A stretch of 64,000 bases of DNA from Ruminococcus_C sp963590855 (lineage in GTDB: Bacteria > Bacillota > Clostridia > Oscillospirales > Ruminococcaceae): NCBI GenBank assembly GCA_963590855.1, contig CAVAQT010000014.1, forward strand, positions 8,299-72,298. The letters are read 5' to 3'. Under the pieces are notes generated by a model. It was given only the letters and a program-made list of their open reading frames with translations, was not told the origin of the DNA and did no database searches. This document shows, in pieces, positions 57,693-64,000 of the stretch. How positions within the stretch are numbered: position 1 is the first letter of the stretch; the number at the start of each line of letters is the position of its first letter. Position numbers and translations under genes: made by a program.

Positions 57693-59036
57693 TTATCCCC
57701 GGCTGCGAAAATAATGATACTTCTTCCGGTTTGCGATCAGCAACGTCACAGTCACCAGGACGCCAAGCGTCTCCGCCACAATGATCGAGCTCCATACGCC
57801 GTCCAATTCCCAAAATATCGGCAGCACCAATACGCAAACGATCTGGAACACCAGCGTCCGCGCAAAAGAGATCACCGCGGAGATCAGCCCGTTGTTCAGC
57901 GCCGTAAAAAATGCCGAACCGAAAATGCTGAATCCACACAGCAGATAGGACAGGCTGTAGATCCGAAAGCCGCGGCATGTCATCTCCAGCAGCCCGGCAT
58001 CATAGCTGACAAAAATATGCGCCAGCGGAGACGCCAGAAGTTCTCCGGCTGCCGTCAAAAGCAGCGCGCCCACTGCCAGTATCCCCAGACTGCGCCGCAG
58101 CAGTCCTTGCAGCTCTTCATGGTGCTTTGCCCCGTAGTGATAGCCCACGATCGGCGCGCTGCCGATGGAATATCCCATGTAGATCGCCACAAAAATAAAG
58201 TTGACATACATAATGACGCCATAGGCAGCCACGCCGTCCTCCCCGGCAAACCGCATCAGCTGGAGATTATACAGGGTATTCACAACGGACATGGACAGAT
58301 TGGTCATCATCTCCGACGCGCCGTTGGAACAGCTGCGCCACAGCGGATGCCACTCCAATTTTGTCCGTACCAGTTTCAACCGACTATTGTTGGGACGGGC
58401 GAAATAGATCAGCGGCACGATTCCGCCGATCGCCTCTCCAATGGCAGTTGCCACCGCCGCCCCGGCGAGTCCCCAGCGAAACACAGCGATAAACAGAAAG
58501 TCCAGCACCATATTGGTCACGCCTGCCGCCAGGATCACATACAATCCCAGATGCGGCTTTTCTGCCGTAATGAAAAAGCTCTGGAACATATTCTGGAGCA
58601 TAAACAAGGGCAGCGTGCAGATCAGGATCCGCGCATACAAGACGCAGTACCGGAGCATTTCACCCTCTGCCCCCATCAGCGACGCAATGGGACGGATAAA
58701 GCAAAAACATACCGCAGCGGCCGCAAAACCGATGAGCACTGCGGCATAGATAATCATGGAAAAATAGCGGTTGGCTCGTTCTCCATCCCCCTCACCACAG
58801 GTCTTTGCCACCAATGCACTGCCGCCGGCGCCCAGCATGAAGCCGATCGCACCCACTGCCATTAGCAGCGGCATAATGAGATTTACCGCGGCAAAGGGTG
58901 TTTTCCCCACATAGTTGGAAACAAAAAAGCCGTCCACCACGCCGTAGATCGAGGTGAAGATCATCATAATGATCGACGGAAAAACAAACCGCAGCAGCTT
59001 CGCCGCAGTAAAATGATCTGAAATTTGGATACGCAT
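57693..59036 (-). CDS. MATE-family multidrug/sodium antiporter
   Basis: A 447-residue membrane protein with about twelve helices. It starts with a MATE-type repeat (FVFPSIIMMIFTSIYGVVDGFFVSNYVG, INLIMP-like AAVNLIMPLLMAVGAIGFMLGAGGSALVAK) and repeats it in the second half. MATE proteins export drugs or metabolites against Na+ or H+. Its start overlaps the MarR stop by 1 nt (TAATG), so both are expressed together and MarR probably represses the pair. Confidence 0.93.
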   Translation of the reverse strand: MRIQISDHFTAAKLLRFVFPSIIMMIFTSIYGVVDGFFVSNYVGKTPFAAVNLIMPLLMAVGAIGFMLGAGGSALVAKTCGEGDGERANRYFSMIIYAAVLIGFAAAAVCFCFIRPIASLMGAEGEMLRYCVLYARILICTLPLFMLQNMFQSFFITAEKPHLGLYVILAAGVTNMVLDFLFIAVFRWGLAGAAVATAIGEAIGGIVPLIYFARPNNSRLKLVRTKLEWHPLWRSCSNGASEMMTNLSMSVVNTLYNLQLMRFAGEDGVAAYGVIMYVNFIFVAIYMGYSIGSAPIVGYHYGAKHHEELQGLLRRSLGILAVGALLLTAAGELLASPLAHIFVSYDAGLLEMTCRGFRIYSLSYLLCGFSIFGSAFFTALNNGLISAVISFARTLVFQIVCVLVLPIFWELDGVWSSIIVAETLGVLVTVTLLIANRKKYHYFRSRG

Positions 59037-59497
59037 TATTCTTTTCCTTTCGATTCGGTTTCAGTCAGCAGAGAAGCTGTGTGCTTTTGCAGCAGGCGGA
59101 TAAACTTTTCTGTCAGTGTCACCAACTGTGTCCGCTCAGATTCTGTCATATCTGCAAGCACCTTCTGTTCTGCATCATAGATCGGCTTTACGCTCCTATC
59201 CGCGATCTGCTGCCCAGATTCGGTCAGATAGATGTGCTTTTCTCTGCCTTTTCCGGATTCCAGGCGCAGCAGCCCCAGCTTCTCCATCTTTTTCAGTGCG
59301 GAGTTGACGGTCTGCTTTCGGGTAAGCGCCAGGTTACAGATGTCCCGCTGCAAGCAGCCATTCCCCAGAATGGTAATGGTGTAATAAATGTCCATCTCAC
59401 TGGGAGACAGCTTTTGTGCGCAGGTCAGGGCATAGTAAGAAGCATCCATCTCTTTATACAGATGCATATATTGCAGCTGCGCTTCCTGTACATTCAT
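59036..59497 (-). CDS. MarR-family transcriptional regulator
   Basis: A 153-residue winged-helix repressor. The DNA-binding part is seen as LQRDICNLALTRKQTVNSALKKMEKLGLLRLE, followed by the wing GKGREKHIYLTESGQ. Ligand unknown; coupling to a MATE pump suggests a toxic compound. AGGAGG precedes the ATG. A perfect palindrome in its own leader is a likely operator. Confidence 0.9.
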   Translation of the reverse strand: MNVQEAQLQYMHLYKEMDASYYALTCAQKLSPSEMDIYYTITILGNGCLQRDICNLALTRKQTVNSALKKMEKLGLLRLESGKGREKHIYLTESGQQIADRSVKPIYDAEQKVLADMTESERTQLVTLTEKFIRLLQKHTASLLTETESKGKE

Positions 59498-59513
59498 TAT
59501 CGTTCCTCCTTTT

Positions 59514-59527
59514 GTCCGATTTCGGAC
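59514..59527. promoter_or_regulatory. Candidate MarR operator
   Basis: GTCCGATTTCGGAC is a perfect 6-bp inverted repeat with a 2-bp centre, between the -10 at 59542-59547 and the marR start. Confidence 0.62.
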
Positions 59528-59541
59528 TTGCAGTAAATACT

Positions 59542-59570
59542 ACTATAACACAAAGTTTCGGCAATGTCAA
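59542..59570 (-). promoter_or_regulatory. Promoter of marR-MATE
   Basis: Minus-strand TTGACA (59570-59565), 17 bp, TATAGT (59547-59542). Confidence 0.8.
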
Positions 59571-59590
59571 GACATTTTCTCGGATGCAAA

Positions 59591-59628
59591 AACAAAAACC
59601 GGCACAGGAATATTTTCCCGTACCGGTT
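59591..59628 (-). terminator. Terminator of valS-folC
   Basis: AACCGGTACGGG pairs with CCTGTGCCGGTT (two G-U pairs) over 8 nt; the minus strand continues TTTTGTTTTT. Confidence 0.78.
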
Positions 59629-59649
59629 CTCGCAATATGTTTTCTGTTT

Positions 59650-60927
59650 TTACAGTCTTGTTTGTTTGTCTGCCGTGATTTGCTGCAATACCTCGCTTGC
59701 CAGATACAGCGATCCGCAAATCACCACCATACCACCGTCGGCTTTCGCCTGTGACAGTGCATCAGCATATGCTTTTTGGAATGACGCCGCCGTCTGCACG
59801 CCGGCATGATCTGCAAAGCACGATGCCAGTTCTTCCCGCGGCACAGCGTTCTGCACAAAGTCATCCACACAAGTGACCGTATCCAGTACACCGTCCAGAA
59901 TCTGACAAGCCGTATGATAGTCCTTGGTAGAGATCATGCCGCAGATGCCATGAATGGGCTTTTGCCCGGTATGTTTCAGCAGATCCGCCAACGCCATGAC
60001 GCCTGCCTGGTTATGACCGCCGTCCAGAAGTACCATCGGATCGCGCCGCAGCAGTTCTGTCCGTGCCGGAACGCGCACCTTAGAAAAGGCAGCGTTCGCT
60101 ACTGATGCCGTAATCAGATAACCGTGCATTCCCAGAAAGCGAATCACCTCAATGGCAGTCATGGCATTGTACACCTGGTGCCGCCCCGGCATATGGAGCG
60201 TATAGGTGAAGCTGTGATACTGAAACACAGTTTCCTCCAGCGTTTCCGAAAGAATCCGGCAATCCTGCATATTGGGGATCATCAGCTGTGCATTTTTCTG
60301 CTTCGCAGTCTCCTGCACCAGACAAACCACATCCATGGGGTTGTCCGTGGACAGCACCACCGGACAGCCCGGTTTGATGATGCCTGCTTTTTGCGCAGCG
60401 ATTTCTGTGAGTGTATTTCCCAACAGTGCCATATGATCGAAGGATACCGAAGTGATCGCGCAGACCAGGGGCTTTTTCACCACATTTGTGGCATCCAGCA
60501 AGCCGCCGATGCCGGTTTCCAAAATTACCAGGTCACAGTGCTGTTCCAGAAACCAGAGCAGCGCAATGGCAAAAGTGATCTCAAACTGTGAGCAGTCCGC
60601 CGAAACGGGACACGCCTTCACCTGTTCGCAGAACCGGCAGAGCGCTTCGCCGGGGATGTCCTTCCCGTCGATCTGGATACGGTCGGTATAATGCCGGATA
60701 AACGGTGAGGTCAGCGTACCGGTGCGAAACCCGGCTGCAGTGGCTGCCGCCGCACAAAACGCGGTCACAGAGCCTTTGCCGTTTGTGCCGGCAATGTGGA
60801 TCACCTGCAACTGCTCCTGTGGATTTCCAAGCCCATCCAGCAGAGATTGTATCCGGGACAAGTCATGCACCGGCTTGCCGCTTTTCTGATATCCTTGAAT
60901 ATATGCCATTGCTTCGGAAATCGTCAT
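59650..60927 (-). CDS. folC: Folylpolyglutamate synthase/dihydrofolate synthase
   Basis: A 425-residue Mur-ligase-type enzyme that adds glutamate to folates (and may make dihydrofolate). The P-loop is HIAGTNGKGSVTAF, then FEITFAIALLWFLE, ILETGIGGLLDATNVV and SFDHMALLGNT; the C-terminal domain has LLDGGHNQAGVMAL. GGGGGAG lies 9 nt before the ATG at 60927 (another ATG is 9 nt further upstream). It is 37 nt after valS and probably shares its transcript. Confidence 0.93.
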   Translation of the reverse strand: MTISEAMAYIQGYQKSGKPVHDLSRIQSLLDGLGNPQEQLQVIHIAGTNGKGSVTAFCAAAATAAGFRTGTLTSPFIRHYTDRIQIDGKDIPGEALCRFCEQVKACPVSADCSQFEITFAIALLWFLEQHCDLVILETGIGGLLDATNVVKKPLVCAITSVSFDHMALLGNTLTEIAAQKAGIIKPGCPVVLSTDNPMDVVCLVQETAKQKNAQLMIPNMQDCRILSETLEETVFQYHSFTYTLHMPGRHQVYNAMTAIEVIRFLGMHGYLITASVANAAFSKVRVPARTELLRRDPMVLLDGGHNQAGVMALADLLKHTGQKPIHGICGMISTKDYHTACQILDGVLDTVTCVDDFVQNAVPREELASCFADHAGVQTAASFQKAYADALSQAKADGGMVVICGSLYLASEVLQQITADKQTRL

Positions 60928-60964
60928 TGCATTCACTCCCCCATATGACCTTTTGACATTTCAA

Positions 60965-63580
60965 TTACTGCAAAGCCGCCATAGACTGCATGATCTTATC
61001 CATCTTTTCCTGCGCCTTTGCCAGTTTTGCCTTTTCTGCCTCTACCAGTTTTTCCGGCGCTTTTGCCAAAAAGCCCTGGTTCGACAGCTTCTTGCTCAGG
61101 AAATCCAGATCCTTCTGCACCTTTTCCTGTTCCTTCTGCAAACGTGCCAGTTCCTTATCCTTGTCGATCAGTTCATCCATGGGGATGAAGATACGGACGC
61201 TGTCGGTCACTGCGGTAGCAGCATCCGGCATCTCAAACTTTTCACCCACTTCTACCGCAGAAGCAGATGCCAGCTTTTCAAAGAACACAGCAGTGCTGCG
61301 ATACAGTTCCGGCTCTGTGGTTTCGATGCAAACGCGCGCCTTCTTGGACGGCGGCACCTGCATTTCGGTGCGGCGGTTCCGGATGGCACGGATGGCGTCA
61401 ATTACCTTTTCAAACTGTGCCGCATCCGCGAAGTCATACTTCGCATCATAAACCGGATAAGATTCCACAATAATCATAGACTCGCTGTCGGTCAGAACCT
61501 GCCAGATCTCTTCCGTGATATACGGCATGAACGGGTGCAGCAGTTTCAGCATGCCGCGCATTACCCAAACCAGAACAGCCTGTGCCTTTTCCATGGTTGC
61601 GCCGCCTGCCTGAATGCGGGGCTTGGTCAGTTCGATGTACCAGTCACAGTATACATCCCAGATAAAGTCGTAGATCTTTGCGCTTGCTACGCCGATCTCG
61701 AACTTGTCCAGATTCTCACCCACTTCCTTGGCAACAGCGTTGAACTTGGATACGATCCAGCGATCCTCCAGTTCCAGATCTTCCGGCAGTCCGTTGTACT
61801 GGAAATCCTCCGGCAGATTCATCATAATGAAACGGGACGCATTCCACAGCTTATTGGCAAAGTTCCGGGCAGCCTTTACCTTGTCATCGCTGTAACGCAT
61901 ATCGTTGCCCGGTGCATTGCCGGTCGCCAGCATAAAGCGCAGCGCATCTGCACCGTATTCATCAATGACCTTCAGCGGGTCAATGCCATTGCCCAGAGAC
62001 TTGGACATCTTTCTGCCCTGCTCATCACGCACCAGACCGTGGATCAGAACGGTGTCAAACGGCACTTCGCCCATGTTCTTCAAGCCGGAGAACATCATAC
62101 GGACTACCCAGAAGAAGATGATATCATAGCCGGTGACCAGGGTGTTGGTGGGATAGAAATATTTCAGTTCCTCGGTATTATCCGGCCAGCCCAGCGTCGA
62201 GAACGGCCAAAGCGCGGAGCTGAACCAAGTGTCCAGAGTATCCGGATCCTGGCGCATGGGCTTGCCGCACTTCGGGCAGACTGCGTGGTCTTCCTTGGTG
62301 ACAACCATTTCGCCGCAGGCATCGCAGTAGAATGCCGGGATCTGGTGACCCCACCACAGCTGACGGGAAATACACCAGTCCTTGATGTTTTCCAGCCAGT
62401 GGAAATAGATCTTGTTGAAACGCTCCGGCACGAACTTGGTCTTGCCGCTCTTGACAGCATCAATTGCCGGCTGTGCCAGGGGCTTCATCTTCACAAACCA
62501 CTGCTTGGAAACACGGGGTTCAACGGTCGTGCCGCAGCGGTAGCAGGTGCCGACATTGTGATTATAGTCCTCGATCTCCACCAGAGCGCCCTCTGCCTTC
62601 AGATCTTCTACGATCGCCTTTCTCGCCTCATAACGATCCATGCCGGCGTATTTGGGGTATGCATCCACGATCTTGGCGTCATCGGTCATCACATTGATGA
62701 CTTCCAGATTATGCCGCAGACCAACCTCAAAGTCGTTCGGGTCGTGTGCCGGTGTGATCTTTACCACGCCGGTTCCGAAGTCCATCTCAACATAATCGTC
62801 TGCCACGATGGGGATCTCACGGTGTACCAACGGCAGGATCAGAGTCTTGCCCACCAGGTCTTTATAGCGTTCATCGTTGGGGTTTACTGCTACAGCAGTA
62901 TCACCCAGCAGGGTCTCCGGACGAGTGGTCGCCAGTTCCAGATAGCCGCTGCCGTCCTTGAGCGGATAGCGCAGATGCCAGAAGTGGCCAGCCTGATCCT
63001 CATATTCCACCTCTGCATCGGAAATAGAAGTCAAGCATTTCGGGCACCAGTTGATGATGCGCTCGCCGCGGTAGATGAGTCCCTCCTGATAGTATTTGAT
63101 AAAGACTTCCTTGACCGCCTTGCTGCAGCCCTCATCCATCGTGAAACGCTCTCTTGTCCAGTCGCAGGAAGAACCCAGCTTTTTCAGCTGCTCCACGATT
63201 CTGCCGCCGTACTGCTTCTTCCATGCCCAGGCACGTTCCAGAAAAGCCTCTCTGCCGATATCTTCCTTCTGGATACCCTCTTTGCGCATTGCCTCCACGA
63301 TCTTTGCTTCCGTTGCAATAGATGCATGATCCGTTCCCGGCAGCCACAGGGTGCTGTAGCCAGACATGCGCTTCCAGCGAATGAGGATGTCCTGGAGTGT
63401 CTCATCCAGTGCATGACCCATGTGCAGCTGTCCGGTGATGTTCGGCGGCGGAATGACGATCGTATACGGTTCTTTTTCAGAATCCACATGGGGCGTAAAG
63501 CTGCCGCTGTCATTCCACATCTGATAAATGCGGTCTTCAAATTCCTTCGGCTGGTAAGATTTTGCCAGTTCTTTCTTCAT
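60965..63580 (-). CDS. valS: Valyl-tRNA synthetase
   Basis: An 871-residue class Ia synthetase. PPPNITGQLHMGHALDETLQD holds the HIGH-type motif (HMGH) and GRKMSKSLGNGIDPL the KMSKS loop. The editing domain lies between, with the zinc-type CGEMVV...CPKCGKPM pair inside. The last ~70 residues form the typical coiled coil (IDKDKELARLQKEQEKVQKD). Its leader is a T-box riboswitch, so expression rises when tRNA-Val is uncharged. Confidence 0.97.
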   Translation of the reverse strand: MKKELAKSYQPKEFEDRIYQMWNDSGSFTPHVDSEKEPYTIVIPPPNITGQLHMGHALDETLQDILIRWKRMSGYSTLWLPGTDHASIATEAKIVEAMRKEGIQKEDIGREAFLERAWAWKKQYGGRIVEQLKKLGSSCDWTRERFTMDEGCSKAVKEVFIKYYQEGLIYRGERIINWCPKCLTSISDAEVEYEDQAGHFWHLRYPLKDGSGYLELATTRPETLLGDTAVAVNPNDERYKDLVGKTLILPLVHREIPIVADDYVEMDFGTGVVKITPAHDPNDFEVGLRHNLEVINVMTDDAKIVDAYPKYAGMDRYEARKAIVEDLKAEGALVEIEDYNHNVGTCYRCGTTVEPRVSKQWFVKMKPLAQPAIDAVKSGKTKFVPERFNKIYFHWLENIKDWCISRQLWWGHQIPAFYCDACGEMVVTKEDHAVCPKCGKPMRQDPDTLDTWFSSALWPFSTLGWPDNTEELKYFYPTNTLVTGYDIIFFWVVRMMFSGLKNMGEVPFDTVLIHGLVRDEQGRKMSKSLGNGIDPLKVIDEYGADALRFMLATGNAPGNDMRYSDDKVKAARNFANKLWNASRFIMMNLPEDFQYNGLPEDLELEDRWIVSKFNAVAKEVGENLDKFEIGVASAKIYDFIWDVYCDWYIELTKPRIQAGGATMEKAQAVLVWVMRGMLKLLHPFMPYITEEIWQVLTDSESMIIVESYPVYDAKYDFADAAQFEKVIDAIRAIRNRRTEMQVPPSKKARVCIETTEPELYRSTAVFFEKLASASAVEVGEKFEMPDAATAVTDSVRIFIPMDELIDKDKELARLQKEQEKVQKDLDFLSKKLSNQGFLAKAPEKLVEAEKAKLAKAQEKMDKIMQSMAALQ

Positions 63581-63604
63581 AATTTTGATTCCTTTCTATT
63601 CTGA

Positions 63605-63880
63605 TCGCCGATAAAAAAAGCCCCGGCAATCTGAAAAAATAGATTGCTCAGGGCGAATCAGCGTACCGCTGTCCGTGTTACCACCTGAATTCGGCAAAAG
63701 CGCCGCACTCATTGCTGCGCGATCACGGGCGCACCCGACACAGACTACACACTTTCCTTTTGAAAAAAGCTTCCCCTGTGCTGCTCCGAGGCTACGTTCT
63801 CCTGTGCCGCCCGAAAACTCTCACCAACCGTTTTCTCTCTGCCAGGGCATGCCGCAGGGTACTCCTCCTCTTCCACGCAT
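63605..63880 (-). promoter_or_regulatory. T-box riboswitch of valS
   Basis: The minus-strand leader has the T-box segment (GGTGGTAACACGG at 63685-63673) that pairs with the tRNA CCA end, preceded by a Stem I region with AGAGAGAAAACGG and GGTTGGTGAGAG. A terminator hairpin GCCC..GCAATC / GATTGC..GGGGC (63620-63655) runs into T7. A GTA (valine) triplet in AGAACGTAGCC, at 63795-63793, is my candidate specifier. The gap 63581-64000 holds this, the promoter below, and the start of an unseen gene's region. Confidence 0.88.
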
Positions 63881-63896
63881 TTTCATATATGTTTTT

Positions 63897-63925
63897 ATTA
63901 TATCGGTTTTCCGCCGATTTGTCAA
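63897..63925 (-). promoter_or_regulatory. Promoter of valS
   Basis: Minus-strand TTGACA (63925-63920), 17 bp, TATAAT (63902-63897). Confidence 0.85.
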
Positions 63926-64000
63926 GGGTGATTTTCAAAAATCAAACAGGGCAACCGCACGAAAAAAATCGAGAAATATGTTATAATTGACAAAAGAGAA

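Noticed and set aside
60953..63604. Long open frame (883 codons) opposite valS
   Set aside because: Shadow of valS codon use; low-complexity Leu/His/Cys-rich translation with no domains.
1..64000. CRISPR arrays, tRNA/rRNA genes, insertion sequences, prophage
   Set aside because: I looked for regularly spaced repeats, cloverleaf sequences, transposase motifs and phage genes and saw none.

Overview
The window looks like the chromosome of a gut or rumen Ruminococcus-type clostridium (Oscillospiraceae). The evidence is a secreted GH26 mannanase ending in a type I dockerin (a cellulosome-type docking module), Firmicutes-style regulation (T-box leader, near-perfect TTGACA-N17-TATAAT promoters, AGGAGG ribosome sites), clostridial sporulation genes (sipL-spoIVA, a 31-codon spoVM), an agr-type peptide signalling pair, and a base composition around the low to mid 50s percent G+C by eye. 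A cellulosome-forming species close to R. champanellensis would fit, but that is an inference.

Layout. 1-7.9 kb: 3' part of nadE, a PAP2 phosphatase, a modular mannanase with an adjacent AraC regulator, then a methyltransferase-hslO-vanZ group. 8-13.2 kb: secA, a GNAT-GNAT-nth operon and a small unknown gene. 13.2-21.4 kb: gltBD behind a leader that resembles an ANTAR-controlled antitermination switch, coaX, and a small AT-rich foreign patch (GNAT plus a gene remnant). 21.5-36.8 kb: two sulfur transcription units. The upstream unit is sbp-cysT-cysW-cysA-cysK-rrf2 (uptake, cysteine synthase, CymR-like regulator). The downstream unit is metY-sir-tusA-trx-thiS-E1-JAMM-trxB-aprA-aprB-cysD-cysN. 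37-40 kb: sipL-spoIVA. 40.2-46 kb: sucrose PTS operon scrA-scrB-scrK-EIIA and its LacI regulator, with two matching operators. 46.2-48.6 kb: a SpoIVFB-like M50 protease with a small membrane partner, spoVM, and agrD-agrB. 49-56.3 kb: an EF-G-like GTPase, a CNNM/CorC protein with a possible leader peptide, a PhoU-fused Na/Pi transporter with Pho-box-like repeats, and cca. 56.3-64 kb: a GNAT, a very AT-rich unknown gene, marR-MATE, and folC behind T-box-controlled valS.

The most interesting system is the sulfur cluster. It encodes sulfate uptake, activation by CysDN, reduction by a dissimilatory-type APS reductase (AprAB) and a small siroheme/Fe-S sulfite reductase. It then appears to hand sulfide to a ThiS-like carrier protein rather than using only free sulfide: a MoeB/ThiF-like E1 would activate the carrier, a JAMM protease would trim its GGGQ tail, and MetY would use the thiocarboxylate to make homocysteine. 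This resembles the HcyS/HcyF/HcyD-MetY scheme described for Wolinella succinogenes, here joined to a complete sulfate-reduction route.

Three clear short genes are easy to miss: spoVM (47303-47398), agrD (48346-48501), and possibly a 51-codon leader ORF (51326-51481). No tRNA, rRNA, CRISPR array, insertion sequence or prophage was seen.
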